In this document: in pieces, positions 9,930 through 21,990 of the stretch
How the letters are laid out: each line of letters begins with the position of its first letter
Position numbering within the stretch: the stretch's first letter is position 1
Assembly: GCA_027943335.1 (NCBI GenBank)
Contig: BSBK01000760.1
Span: 2,145,001-2,209,000 of the forward strand
Direction: 5' to 3'
Source of the DNA: Chamaecyparis obtusa
Lineage: Eukaryota; Streptophyta; Pinopsida; Cupressales; Cupressaceae
DNA: 64,000 bases
Program-made: the position numbers and the translations under genes
Notes under the pieces: model-generated
Told to the model about the DNA's origin: nothing
Seen by the model: only the letters and a program-made list of their open reading frames with translations
Databases searched by the model: none

Positions 9930-11400
9930 AGAAATTCTTGGCTTTGATGACATGAGAGATTCTTATGAATTTGATCCTAATTTTTCTGAGCCATGGAGAA
10001 AGTGAAGAGCACCAATTCAAGATCAACCAAGTACTAAATGGGATGAATATTTTATTCAAGGAGGTATGTTGTTTAAAGCTATTCAGTTGTGTATACCGAG
10101 AGGAGCAATGAGAACTAATTTGATAAAGGAGAAACATAGTAGTGGTTTGGCTAGACATTTTGGTGTTGATAAGACATTGAATTTTCTTAAGGAGAAATAC
10201 TTTTGGCCACAGTTGTATAAAGATGTTCAGAAATTTGTGAAAAGTTGTAGAGCTTGTCAAGTTGCAAAAGGAGTAATTCAAAAAACTAGATTGTATACAC
10301 CGATTTTTGTTCCTGAGAAACCTTGTATTGACATCAGTATGGATTTTTTTCTTGGCTTACTGAAGAAAGTAAGAGGTAATGATTCTATATTTATTATTGT
10401 GGATAGATTTTCTAAAATGACACATTTTATACCTTGTAGAAAGATATCAGATGCAGTACATATAGTAGATATTTTCTTTAAGGAAATTGTCAGATTGCAT
10501 GGATTATCAAGGAGTATTATCTTTGACCGAGAGTAAATTTGTTGAATACTTTTGGAAGAACCTTTGGAGAAAGTTTGGCACCAAGTTGAAATATAGTTCT
10601 ACATTTTTCCCACAAAGCGATGGACAGACAGAAGTTGTGAATAGAATTTTGGGAAATATTTTGAAATGTTTAGTTGGAGACACGCTAGGTAATTGCACTT
10701 CTATGTTGGTAGAAGAAGAGTTTTCATACAATAATTTAGTGAATAGAAGTACTGGAAAAACACCTTTTGAGATTGCAAATGGCATACAATCAAGAGGTAT
10801 ATCAAATTTGAGGGATATTGCTATTGAAAGAAAAAGAAGTGCTGAAGGAGTGAAGTTTGCTAAGTACATGAAGACATTGCATGGAGATGTGAAACATAAG
10901 CTAGAGAAGAGTAATCAGAAATAAAAATAAAGAGCTGGTAGATCAAGAAGACATAAGACTTTTGCAGTTAGTGATGAAGTTATGGTTCATTTGAAGAAAG
11001 GTCAATTTCCTGTTGCAACATATGGGAAGCTGAAAATGAAGAAGTTTGGTCCTTAAAAGATACTGAGGAAATTTGATAGTGGAAATACATATGAGATTGA
11101 GTTACCTAATGACATGGACATATCACCTATATTCAACATTTCTAATTTGTATGAGTATCATGAACCGGATGAAGACATGACAGTACCAATGTATTATCCT
11201 AAGAGACAGATAGAAAAATTTGAGCATATTTTGGAGCAAAGAATTGGTAGAAGTACAAGAGGAAAATAGTATATGGAATATTTGGTAAAGTGGAAAATTA
11301 GATCAATTGAAGATAGTTCATAGATTTCACAGTCTGAGTTGGATGTAGCTCAAATCATACCAACTTCATGGTTTAGAGAATCATTTTCAAATAACCCCAA
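9930..11400 (+). pseudogene. Integrase and chromodomain of element A
   Basis: Integrase would insert the cDNA into the host genome. The best open pieces are 10066-10536 and 10487-10924. In order one sees the zinc-binding H2C2 part (GLARHFGVDKTLNFL, then CRACQVAKG), the catalytic core start (DISMDFFLGLL and IIVDRFSKMTHFIPC), a frameshift near 10530 inside the second Asp motif, then YSSTFFPQSDGQTEVVNR and a C-terminal domain (VMVHLKKGQFP, DISPIFNI). A chromodomain follows at about 11225-11345 (ILEQRIGRSTRGK, YMEYLVKW, SQSELD) with TAG stops where Trp or Gln are usual. The chromodomain marks the chromovirus branch and would steer insertion to modified chromatin. Confidence 0.88.
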
Positions 11401-11405
11401 GTGTC

Positions 11406-12081
11406 TGATGTAGGAGCATCTCAGGTCCTTGGCAATCCTGTGTCACCAAAAATATGTTTGAAGTTTTCTGTGTTGCTCAGTTCCTTCTTTGACCAAGTTG
11501 GTTTGGTGTTGCTTAGTTTCCTTTGTTTATTGGTGTTGGTTAGTTATCTCTTTGGCACTTGGTGAATTTCCCTAGTGCTCGGTGATGCTTGTTTGGCACT
11601 CAGTTTCCTTGCTTACCGCATTGTTTATTTTGGATTTCTGTTGAGGCTGACTTATGCATTTAATTTCGGTCATAGATTTAATGATGGTATCTCTCATTGG
11701 TAAGCATGTGAACCTAGATCTAGTCATTCCTTTTGTTGATGGTGGATCTATAGGCTGAATTGATTTGATAGCCTCTTGTATAAATGTAGTTGTTTGGTTA
11801 GAGTTTAGGGAGTCAGTTTTTGGGATAGAAGATAGAAGATAGAAAATTAGAGATTTTTGGTAGTCTTCACATGTTGGAGGACTTCTGTACTTGATTGTAA
11901 TATCTGGCCTAAACTGGGAAGGCCTTACAGCCCTATATGTATGAATCAAATTGAAGTAAATATATAAAAGTTTATGCATTCTCTCTATCACTTGTTGTGT
12001 TGTTGCTTCTGTGTGTGATATCTATGAGGTGGATCTGGTAGGGTGTGCCTTTGGCCCCTCTCCCCATCTACCCTTGCGTCA
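11406..12081 (+). repeat. 3' LTR of element A
   Basis: Starts at TGATGTAGGAGCATC and ends at CATCTACCCTTGCGTCA. Both ends match, in reverse complement, the LTR ends of element K (TAATGCAGGAGCATC and GCCCCTACGTCA). Length 676 bp. The K family starts its LTR with TA; here the start reads TG. Confidence 0.7.
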
Positions 12082-13390
12082 ATATGGAAAAGGAAGAAAT
12101 AAAACTGATTATTGCTATAATTATTTATAATATATATAACTGAACAAAATAGTGACCAAATTTACATCATGTATGCCCATATCAAAACTCATGGGCCCCA
12201 AGCAGTGAGTAAACAAGTAATAAAAGGATGCCCTAGCTTCAAGCTAGTGAAATACAAAGTAATAGAACACAGTAACAAAAAAGACATGGCCAAGTTCATG
12301 CATACAAGAAAAAGTATTTTAGTCAATTCTTGTAATATTTTTATACATTTAAATAAATAAAAAATGAATAAAACACTCACAACCTCTATGAAATGGATTG
12401 CCTAGCTTTAAACTAGTGAAATACAATGATAAAACCAAATAACAAAAAAGACATGGCCAAGTTTGGGCATGCAAGCAAAATTCCAATTTGGGCCTACCTC
12501 AAATTCGTGTAGAGTTAGGGCCAAGTTCACACACGCCAGAAAAAGTCTAGTGCCCTCTTCGTGCACGCAAGAAAAAGTCTAGTGCCATATTCCCCCTTCA
12601 CACACAGTGCTCTCTTCATAGCTAGCAAGAAAAAGTCCAGTTCCCTCTTCCCTCTTTATGCACGATTCCCTCTTCCCTCTTCACGCATGGTGCCCTCTTC
12701 AAAGCTCATGAAAATTACAAATGAGCATTTATTTTTCTTCTTTTTTTGTTTATAATCATGCGAGTATCAAAATTATGAGAACACCATCACTATTATGACA
12801 CCATTGGGGGCACCTGCAAAAAAAAAAAAAAAAAAACACACAAAAATGGCATTGCCATTGAAATTGACGTCAAAATTTGACCCCAAATGTTCTAGTGTCT
12901 TTTAGAATCTAGAATGTAGAGAAAAATAAACTATTTTTATTCATTGAATGCAAAATTACATAAGCCTTGTCTCTTGTCTCTCATCTCTCATGTCTTCCAC
13001 CCACCTAAAAGGGCTATTTGAAGACCCTTCCCAATGAATCCAACCATTTTTCTATCGGTTGTGACTGTTGGGAAGTTTTTTTTTTACAAGTCAGTAGCAA
13101 CTTTTCAAAGAAGTTGCTGAGCAACATTTCTAGCATTTTGCAACTTTTTGCAAAATATTGCATTCTTTCTCCTAATGAGCCTATAAGGCCCTAGCCTTGG
13201 ATCTTAAGGATTCCAAACATTATAAAAACATTAAAATAACCTAAAAGACACCTAGGAAAATCTAAACACCTAAATGTTCCATTGGACCATAGTAAAAAAC
13301 CCATGGTTTATAACCACACCGAGCGTGACTAGGTCTTACAAGTTGGCTTACTAATCAAAGTTTGAAAATTATTATAAGACCCTTAGGCAT
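12082..13390. other. Unassigned repetitive stretch, no gene
   Basis: No reading frame here shows a known domain. A block with TAGCTT(C/T)AA(G/A)CTAGTGAAATACAA and AACAAAAAAGACATGGCCAAG occurs at about 12230-12310 and again at 12400-12470. A shorter unit, CAAGAAAAAGTCTAGTGCC, repeats about three times at 12525-12650. A run of about 20 A follows at 12819-12838. It could be remains of a non-LTR or unclassified element; nothing fixes this. Confidence 0.4.
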
Positions 13391-13749
13391 GAAGACCCTT
13401 GGGTGAATACTCCAAAGACCATAGAAGTATAGATGTTGTGAAGAGTGGAGGTGGTGCTCCTGCACCATTCCTCCTATTCCATCACAAGATCCTATCATTT
13501 CTCCTAATCCCCCTCATGATCCAAGAACATTTTTTCATGTTGTTCATGAACCCCATACATGTCAAATGGGTTCCTCTACTTCTACCCAATCTAGTCTATT
13601 TCATGATCATATTGTTTCTTCCATATCACATCCACCTCAAAATGGACTCATGTTTGATAGCAATTATCTCACTTATCAAAGCAAGCATTATCAAGTCAAA
13701 GGGTTAGACCTCCATGGATAAATAATATTTGAATCATTTTATATCAAAG

Positions 13750-14340
13750 AAAATTTAGATAACCATGGCCTCAATTCCATATCTCAAGATGTTGGTATCC
13801 ATTCCAAATCTAAATCCAATTGTATACCTTCCCCTTCATCCCTTCCATCCATATTAGGTCCATATATTCCTCCATCCACTAGTTCACAATCCAATTTTCC
13901 TTTCCTAAATCAAGGTCAATAGAGGTAGACATCTTGGAGAACCTTCCACCCATCCATGAACCCTCAACATCATTCCTATCCATCCATAAATCCCAATACC
14001 TTGGGAGCTAGCTTGAATGACAATCAAAAAATACATAGGTCCAAAAATGCATATCCATGAAATAATCAACATGTCCAATCTAATTGAAATGTAGATACAA
14101 AGAAAAAAATCAATATCCAAAAGGCCAAAAAGGCCCATCGAACAAAAAGAAAAGTCAAAGAAAATGTGAGTTCCTAAATCCCTCATTAAATAAATGCATT
14201 CTAAAGAATCACAAAAAACAATGTGGGTTCCTAAATCCCTCATTGAAGAAATGTGTTCTAAGTAATTACAAAGAAAAGAAAAGTCAAGAAATATGTGGAT
14301 TCCCAAGTGTCTTCTAAAAGACTTGCATACTAACCAAATA
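13750..14340 (+). pseudogene. Extra proline-rich ORF remnant in H
   Basis: Homologous by motif order to the extra ORF of E1: Ser/Pro-rich text, a SILGPYIPPS-like motif at about 13845-13880, a run of Pro/Ser/His codons, then at 14150-14330 about 60-bp tandem units reading CEFLNPSLNKCILKNHKK and CGFLNPSLKKCVLSNYKE in one frame (in another frame WVPKSL-like). Broken by many stops. Function unknown. Confidence 0.4.
14150..14330 (+). repeat. About 60-bp tandem repeat in H
   Basis: The phrase GAGTTCCTAAATCCCTCATT at 14168 recurs as GGGTTCCTAAATCCCTCATT at 14225 and, weaker, as GGATTCCCAAGTGTCTTC at 14297. The third copy lies farther out, so the spacing is not regular. Confidence 0.5.
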
Positions 14341-15092
14341 TAAAAATTGGCATTCAAGATTACTAAGGCTTCCTCAAATCCACCATCCAAGCATCTTTCA
14401 TCCACTTCCAAATCCATTTTGGTTCTTTATGTCTGAAATTCAAAATACATATCCACTTCTCCATCAAAATCCATATTTTCCAAGTTCACCTTTCCTCCAT
14501 TACTCCACCACCCTTCATGGTGTGTGCCAATGTTGACCTTGTCATACTTTCCACATAATCATAAACAAGTATTATTGCAATCCCTCTATTATCTATCACA
14601 TATTTCCCATCCTTCCATACCCATTATGCAATCCTTTGTATAAACCCTTATCCTACTTCATCTAGCCATCCATTTCATCTCCCTTTGTTATTACCTCGTC
14701 AACGTCTTTGAGCATACCATCAAAAGTTATGGTCTATCATTTCATATCTTTCAAGAGCACTATCCAAAGAAAAAAATTGTTGCCTTGATGAAAACTTAGA
14801 AAATAGGCATCTTGGTAACACAAAAAAGGAATAATAAAGAGAAATAATTTTGTTCAATAGTGAAAACCTAGCAAATAGGCGCTTTGGGTAAGTACTATGA
14901 TGAAAACCTAACAAAGAACCATCATGTGCAAATTATGAACTTCTTGCATTCCATACTTGGGGGAAGGTTCCATCAATGATATCCCATTATATCATATCCT
15001 TTTCATTTCCTCCATTATCCTATGTCCCTCATATCCCTTATCAGTATTCATATTTCCTCTTTCCCAACTTTGATCTTGACAAGACTAGTAAT

Positions 15093-15734
15093 TGTTAGAA
15101 TAAAAATGTCCAAATCAACTGAGAGAAGGGGGGGTGAATCAGTTGATACCAATATAGAATACTTAAACTTTAACTTAAAAAATGAATGCAACAATAACAT
15201 ACATATAGACACCAAGACTTGTTCTTGAGGAAAACTCTATTAAGGGAAAAACCCTAGTGGGGATGGTACCCACAAATATCTCTACTATAGGTATAATAGC
15301 CCTGTTAAGAGTTCTAACCCTGTTAGGAGCTGAGCAGCTGAGTATTACAATAGGCAGGTCCTGATTAGAGGACATACCCTATTAGGAGTCTTTTATAATG
15401 CGATCCCAATTAAGGAATCAAACATGCTAGGAGTCCAGCCCTGTTAAAAGAAATCATCCTATTAGGGGTGTACAATACATCAATTTGTTCATAAGATTTG
15501 ACTGTTAAAGACATTATTAGGAGTCTTCCTCTAAGTGCACATGTGTTGATTCTTTATGCGATGTCTATTCAATTCTCTGCAACCTGTTCTGCAAGCTCCA
15601 AAATAGCCACTCAATAGCATATGTTTCCATAAATGAAAGACTCTATCATGAATGCAAAACACAACCAATGTAACTTTCCTTTATCATTACTAGGATACTC
15701 CCCCATAAGAATACCATCAACATTCATGCTAACA
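15093..15734 (-). repeat. 3' LTR of copia element I
   Basis: On the plus strand it runs from TGTTAGAATAAAAATG to CATGCTAACA, so it has TG...CA ends (642 bp). It carries features shared with the other copia LTRs here: the G-tract GAGAGAAGGGGGGGTGAATC near its U5 end (15118-15138), the hairpin GTGGG-N7-CCCAC (15257-15273), and several CCCTRTTAGGAG motifs (15299-15470). Confidence 0.8.
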
Positions 15735-15746
15735 ATCTCCCCCTTT
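15735..15746 (-). other. Polypurine tract of copia element I
   Basis: The minus strand reads GCCATCAATGCCAAAGGGGGAGAT directly before the LTR start (given in two parts: GCCATCAATGCC, then AAAGGGGGAGAT). Elements P and J have the same motif at the same place. Confidence 0.75.
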
Positions 15747-15935
15747 GGCATTGATGGCAACTTTAATGAAAAACATCTAAGTTCCATAAATACAAAAACA
15801 TGCCAATACTGTATCTGTATCATCATGTTTTCAAATCCTCTTCATCAATCATCAAATCTTTAAAAGGAGGATCCTCTCATACTAATTTTCATGTTTCATT
15901 CTTTCCCCCATTAACATCAATGTCAAAGGTGTCTC

Positions 15936-18689
15936 CAAGTCCTCTTTATGCACGTGGATTTTATCTTTTCCCTTTATGTCTCTTAATATTGGAATGAAAT
16001 TATTAAGTCTTGAGTTATTCGGAGATTGGGTGACAAGGTTAGTGGCTTAATGGCATAGTGGTTATCTCTTATTCTCCAAATGCTAGGCAGTTAGTTTCTT
16101 TCAATTGGAGATTCAACAATTCAAGCTTTCTCCAAGACTCTCAATATATGGCGGTAATATCTTAAACTTTCAGCGACTTGGAGAATATGGTTGTCTCTTA
16201 ATATCCAAGTGCTAGTGGTTGGTGGCTAAACATTATGAGATTCAATGACAAGGTTAAGTGAGGCATTTGGCAATTCAGTGAAGGAAGGTAATCTCCAAAT
16301 CTCATGATGTTATAATGCAATCTTATTTGACTTGGATATTTAGTGATAATTAAGAGACTTAACCTGTGAATTTTATCTCTGAATCTCATAAAGGTTAGTG
16401 CTAAGTCTGATAGATGTAATAAAAGAGAAATCTGTCAGCAGTGTTAGGTCTTTCGGGCCTAGTCAGTAAGCAGTGAAAAATCTGATAGCTGTTGGATGCT
16501 TCAACAAAAAAAGCATCAAGGCAAGTGGCACTAGTATTTCGGGCCTAATTAGTAAGCAGTGCAAGATCTAACTTCCATCTGCAAAAAGATCAGACAAAGG
16601 GCGTGAAGCCTTAAAGGAAAGGTGCTCAAAAGTTACTAACCATGGGATCACGCCTGAGCACCACATTTTTGGTCCATTGAGTTAATAAAAAGGTGGCACT
16701 AGTGATACCTTTTAATGGAGATCGTAGGATTGGTTTTGATCCTACAACAGGTGTGAAGCCTTGACCAGGAGTTGCAACAAGTTTATTCATCATAAGATCA
16801 CACCTATTTGATGAGTGTCCTGATTTGTAAGTGGGTTTGCATGGTTGTAAAATAATAAAGAACCAATAGATGAAAGGAGGACCAAAGGTGGACATGAAGC
16901 CTTAATGAAAAGATGCTCAAATGATATTGATCATGGAATTACGATAACCATGTAATTTTGTTTGATGAAGGTCAAATGAAGTAGTGGGTCCTCAGTGCCA
17001 GGTGTTGCCAATGTGCTTGCTCTTGATTTGTTGCTGAGGAGGGTGATGTGGAAAATCATTTTTAAAATCCTTTTTTGACTGTTATTCCAATTTTCCTGTG
17101 CCGTTCGATAGGCTGGGAAGATTGATGATCGATGACTATATTTTAAATCTATTGATTAACCATTGTGGCTAGTTTTTTTAAAATTGTTTAAGATTTTTTA
17201 ACAATTTCAAGAGGTTTTGACAAAGGGAAATAAATTCAAATTAGAGCTAAAATGGATATGTTCGGCCCAGATTTCAGCAAGTTTATGCCTCCACTATAGA
17301 AAGAAGATGGTGACATCAAAGGTGTTGAGGATTGGAAAGAAAACATGGATTAGTTGCTGACTGGGTAGGATGCATTTCTAAATAATGATGACACTTTGGA
17401 CGGGAACAATTTTTTATTATTCTAGATGACATTTTCCAAGTGGAAAAATGGTTGCACTAGGTTGTTAATGATGCCAAGGCCATAACTGATTCTAGGTGGG
17501 ATAAAGTAGATGAAATAGTTACAGAGCTTAAAGGAGTACACCTGACCAATAGAGGAAGAAGTTGCATCTTGGGACAAGAGCACAAAGCCCAAGAAGAAGA
17601 AGCTAACAACCATTGATTTAGAAGCAATAGAGGAAGATTGAATCACACATGGCACCCAATCCTTGAGTATAGGGAGGGTAGTTATCAGAAAGATAATAAT
17701 GTAAGTTAGGCAATAGGTCATCATTATTTATGTAATAACTTTCAACAGTTACCTTGAAATATCTACAGAGAAAGGTGCCACCTATGAAGATTTACAATGA
17801 GTAGAAATTGATTTTCTAGCTTTCATCTCCTTTTCTATCAATGATGTTATCTATTTTGTCTTTTGTACCTGTCACTATCCTAGCCATTCGAAGCTTGTTG
17901 AATCCTTTTCCTAAGGCTTCCAAGATGGCTAGTAATGATATATATATCAAGTTGTACTTTTGTAAGGAGGGTGGTGAAATTCATTTAGTAAGGAGAGTTT
18001 TGTATCTTGTGTTTTTGTCTAAAGAATTTTTGTCTTTGAATGTACTGATACAGGGAACTATCAATAAAAATGTATTGAAACTCCTTTGCACATTTTGTTG
18101 TCTTCTGATATGAATCTTGAGTTTTTTGTGTATTGAATTTGTAAGGCATCTTTAATACACCATTTACAAGGTAAATAGTAAGGTTAATCCTAAGTTTCTT
18201 TCTAGGGAAGGGTAAGTCTTAAGGGAGATTTTAGGGAATTCATAGTTTATGCTAGAATTTGGTGACTGTATGTGTAAATGAGAGGGTGATTTTTAACGCA
18301 TCTCATCTGGGTTTTGGGTATATTAGATTTGAGGGATTTATGTAGATGTATGTTCTTTGACTCTTTGCCCTAGAATTTAGCACTGGTCTTTGCTCAATTT
18401 ACATTTCTCACCATGAACACAATTAAATAACAATTCATCTTAAAATGTATCTTGAAGGAATTAGATGTTTATATCTGTGTCAAGGACATAAATAAATATT
18501 GTGATTCTTTATAGAATTGAATCTATCAGGTACACCGGCCTAAGCTTAAAGCTCAAAGTAAAGAAGGATAACAATCCTTAGCACCTTAGTGTTTGATATT
18601 GTTAGATTTATCTTTTGGGATCATAGAGTCATGTATTAGAATCTTAAATTTGTATTTACCATCTGCAATCATTTTAAGCACTAAGAAAG
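15936..18689 (+). repeat. 5' LTR of element B
   Basis: Sequence from about 15936 (AAGTCCTCTTTATGCA) to 18188 recurs at 31831-34079 with clear but imperfect identity. The remaining part to about 18689 has no partner in this window because the right copy is cut. The end is set just before the PBS-like site. The start is uncertain: both copies begin AAGTCC rather than TG, so the true start may be decayed. Contains three roughly 145-bp repeats listed separately. Confidence 0.7.
16599..16940 (+). repeat. Three imperfect about 145-bp units in the B LTR
   Basis: GCGTGAAGCCTTA at 16601, GTGTGAAGCCTTGA at 16752 and ACATGAAGCCTTA at 16894 each start a unit whose far side reads GATCACGCC, GATCACACC and a decayed form. 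In the first two, outer words pair as GGCGTGA/TCACGCC and GGTGTGA/TCACACC. The same three units stand in the right LTR (from about 32494, 32643 and 32787). Confidence 0.55.
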
Positions 18690-18690
18690 T

Positions 18691-18794
18691 TGGTGACTCT
18701 GCTGGGGAGTGACCATAAGAAACCGTTGTTTGAATAGTCCAAACTGATTCAGCCCATCTGATTCACTAACAAAGCTGGTGAATCTGTTGGGGAA
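18691..18794 (+). other. Two PBS-like sites of element B
   Basis: TGGTGACTCTGCTGGGGA at 18691-18708 and TGGTGAATCTGTTGGGGA from 18776 match at 16 of 18 bases and lie 85 bp apart. The form resembles the TGGCGACTC..CTGGGGA site seen in Tat/Ogre-type elements. The first, nearer to the LTR end, is the likelier working site. I have not fixed the matching tRNA. Confidence 0.5.
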
Positions 18795-19399
18795 TTAATG
18801 TTTTGTAATAGTCTTGTTACAATTCTCTATTAATTGTCTATTGTTTTATTTGAAGACCAGTTTACAAAATTTATTCTCACATGTTCTATGGGTGGTGACT
18901 CTGAAATTTGTGTTTACCAGTTGCTAGTTTAGAATATAGAAATTTTTGTGAGTATCTTGTTGAAATAATACCATGAGTTGACAAAGATATACTAGGTCAT
19001 ACTATAGGGATCACCCATAAAGTAATATAGGTGATGAACTCCCCACACCTAGTAGGAAGAAGTGGTATAGGAGGGGTTTGTTTATCCCAATTTCTCCAAA
19101 TACTTCTAAAGGATGAGTTTCAACACCCATTCGTAAGGAGGTCTCTTCTTCTTCTAAAATTCCTGAGCCTTTTAGGAGAGTGGACCCTACTACAGTTAAT
19201 CCCTCTTGGCATGATGAATTTACAGATGTAGGGTTTTTTCCTTGAATGAGAAACTCTAGACCAACCAGCTGATACTGCTTCTTATGATTCTTAGAAATTG
19301 CATGATGAGGTGATAGCCTTGAGAAAAAAGTAGTGTGAACAATTAATTGAAATTTATAATAGAATAAACAATAGAGAGTAGGAGATTTATGAACTACTT

Positions 19400-21200
19400 A
19401 TGGAAAGACAAGAACTCATAAGAAAAACAAAGAACAATGAGCTCAAGGCTCAAAGTCTAAATCAAGAATTCAAGGGTCTAGACAAAGACCTGTTTGATGA
19501 TATTGGAGCTTTGAGACAACAAGTTGATAATAATGAGTCAAATTCTAAGAAGGTTGAATTTGAAGGAGAAGGCCCTATTCTAAGACAGTTGCATCCATCA
19601 GAGATCAAGAGAAATGAAGATCTCAAAAATAACACTAGAGATTCATCTGATAAAGGAAAATAGAAAATGGTGTGAATAAGTATAAATGAACCCAAACAAG
19701 GTAAGGCTATTCCTGATGCTATTTCTCAAGTTGATATAGAATTGGAAAAGGCTAGAAAGGCCAAGGAAGATTTGCTATCCAGTTAGAAAAAATAGAGTTG
19801 GAGGCTGTTGCAGATGAGATGAAGAGGAAACTTGCTTTGCTATAGTCTAATATGAATACTACTACTAGTAGCTCAGTCCCTGTCACTATTGGGACAATAC
19901 CACATAATGAACCATGTGGTCCCAAGACAAGTTTCCAAGCTCCAAGCTCTAAACAACCTATCCAAGCATCGGTCCAAAATGTCAATTCTATAGTTCCATT
20001 GGTTGGTGGTCCCATGGGAGGAGTATTGAATCAAAGTATTAGAGGTGGTGGAGCCCAAGCTTCACAAAATTTTCAAATGAGACCTGTTCATCTAGATAGA
20101 TACTTAGCATGATTCTTTGATGGTATCATTGGTCAGCCAAATGCTATCCCAAATAAGGTAAGAGACAAAATCGCTAAGTTCAGAGGAAATAAGGTTGTCA
20201 TTTGTGAAGAGCATCTAAAGTCTTCTACAGATAAAATAAATGATTATGAAATTGAAAGTGAAGATGTTCTAATGAAATTATTTGTTCAATCACTGATAGG
20301 AGATGCTAGGGATTACTATAGGGTTTTTCCTGAAAATATTATTACATCATGGGATGAATTTTTGAAAAGATTTAAGGAGAAATATGCTGAACATGTTAAT
20401 TCTAGTTATATGCTCAATGAATTCAATAATATCAAAAAGCATCCCAATGAGGGCATGTCTAAATTTAACAATAGGTTTCAAAAGGAAATGTACAAATTAT
20501 TTCAAGTCTTAAGATTAGGTGATAAAGTTTTGCTAGCCACATATTTCAATGCGTTGGATGGAAAAATGTCTTATCTCTTGAGAGACAAAAGCCCACATAC
20601 TTTGAGAAATGCTTTCAAGTTAGAAATTAATATTGAAAGTAATAGGAAAGCATCTGGTCAAATGTATAAAATGGTTGAATGAAGATTGTGGAGAGAAACC
20701 AAACCACATGCTAGCAGACCAACTAAAGAGGATGATAAGGTTGACAAGTTGGAAAATTTTGTTAAAGGTCTCTCAACCAGGATCAAAAGGGGAGAGAGAG
20801 GTTCTCAAGATAATATACCACTATATCAGAGGTAGGAAAGATTCCCTAGGTTGCATGATCAGCCCTAGAAGACAAATTAGAAAGATGCGAAGCCTATTTT
20901 TGATACCCATGAGACTCAAAAAGGAAGGGATACTCTTGATCCTTTAAAAAAGAATGCATCACATAATGTAGATGACACTCCATGGTGTGCAACTTGTAAC
21001 ATGCCTCACTCACCTTATCCGTGTGTTGTGGCCCAAGCTTTGGGAGAAGTGGAAGACCTACATGCAGAAGATAATGAAGGATCTGAAAAGCCTGCAATTA
21101 ATATGCTTTCCAAAGTATGAACAACAAGTTTTTACCAATTCAGATCAAGATGAGTTTGAAAGTGAGGCTTGCAAATCAGCAAGTGTGATCAGACCATAAT
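19400..21200 (+). pseudogene. gag: gag of element B
   Basis: Gag would build the virus-like particle. The N-terminal part (19400-19840) is charged and helix-prone (ERQELIRKTKNNELKAQ). A capsid-type retrotransposon gag domain follows at about 20110-20680: LMKLFVQSLIGDARDYYRVFP, then SWDEFLKRFKEKYAEH, FNNIKKHPNEGMSKFNNRFQ and LLATYFNALDGKMSYLLRD. A Cys/His remnant, WCATCNMPHSPYPC, lies at about 20980-21020. Several stops and frameshifts split it (for example near 19664, 20110 and 20680). Confidence 0.8.
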
Positions 21201-21253
21201 TGGGTAAAGTTCACTAGAGAAATCCTAGTGAATAAGAAATTAGGACTCTTACT

Positions 21254-21990
21254 ATGGCTACCATTTTTCAAGCCAAATCCTCATATAATTTGAGGAATAG
21301 AAGAGTTGACCCTAATCAAGGAGTACCTAGGCCAATCTTTGTAAAGGATGATTCCCAAAATAAAGTTTCTCCAAAAATAAATGTAATCAAAGGCAAGGCT
21401 GGTAACAACAAGAAAGAAGAACCTATTCTTGTTCAAGATATTAAAAATAATGAGGAAGTTTCCTCAAACAAGAGAAACAAAAGGGTTAGTAAGGGAAGAG
21501 ATTTGTTTGACCCTTTTACTGAACCCCCAACCTTTCATATGAGACATTCCCTATCTCAAATGGAAGTCTCAATCCCATTGTTGGAAATGCTAAAGATAAA
21601 AGAGTACAAGGAAGAAACATTGGCCTTGATAAATGAACAAGGAGATACTTTTGTTGTATCAGAAAAGGAAAAGCCAATGGATGTCCCTGAGACCAACAAG
21701 GAGATTTCTAAATTTTGTTTTGGAAGTATTGTAACTCAAGAACCATCATCAATTGATCCTTTCTATGTCACTTTGATTGTCAACAACTTCTTGTTAAAAT
21801 ATTGTATGATCAAATCTGGTGCTGCAGCTACTGTGATGCCATATCATGTTATGAAGGAACTAGGACTTTAGGTTGATACATCTAATCAAAGATATTATGC
21901 CATGGATAATAGGGCTATTCTTGTGGTAGGAACCTTAATAGGAATGGAAGTGAAGGTTTCTGCATTTCTTGAAGCTCATATAAGATGCAT
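21254..21990 (+). pseudogene. gag-pol linker and protease of element B
   Basis: An open frame of 205 codons at 21254-21871 ends in a retropepsin-type aspartic protease start. The active-site loop, usually Asp-Ser-Gly, reads MIKSGAAATVMPYHVMKELGL around 21800-21870: the catalytic Asp is Lys, so the enzyme is dead. A TAG follows GL where Gln (CAG) would fit, then the frame continues as VDTSNQRYYAMDNRAI. The part before the protease is a basic, low-complexity linker (SYNLRNRRVDPNQG). Confidence 0.75.

Larger units (their letters stand above)
9930..12081 (+). mobile_element. A: 5'-truncated Ty3/gypsy chromovirus
   Basis: Holds only the integrase, chromodomain and 3' LTR of a chromovirus closely related to element K (51470-56712). 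The 5' LTR, gag, protease, reverse transcriptase and RNase H are absent, so it is a 5'-truncated relic. No target duplication can be checked. Confidence 0.8.
13391..15092 (+). mobile_element. H: gypsy fragment with the E1-type extra ORF
   Basis: A plus-strand fragment matching the central part of E1. The region 13840-13900 reads, in a broken frame, as a PSILGPYIPPS proline motif. After it comes a repeated CEFLNPSLNKC / CGFLNPSLKKC part and, at 14781-14935, the GATGAAAACCTAACAAA-type block seen twice in E1. It is cut at 15092 by the LTR of copia element I. No pol domain is visible. Confidence 0.5.
15093..15935 (-). mobile_element. I: 3' end of a Ty1/copia element, minus strand
   Basis: Holds one LTR (15093-15734) and about 200 bp of 3' internal sequence on the minus strand. 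The internal part has a main polypurine tract next to the LTR and a second purine tract about 167 bp farther in. It is cut at 15935/15936 by the LTR of gypsy element B, so the rest should lie to the right of the nest, outside this window. Confidence 0.75.

Noticed and set aside
13905..14417. 170-codon minus-strand open frame in H
   Set aside because: It is opposite the coding remnant that matches E1, and its repeats are the complement of the tandem repeat.
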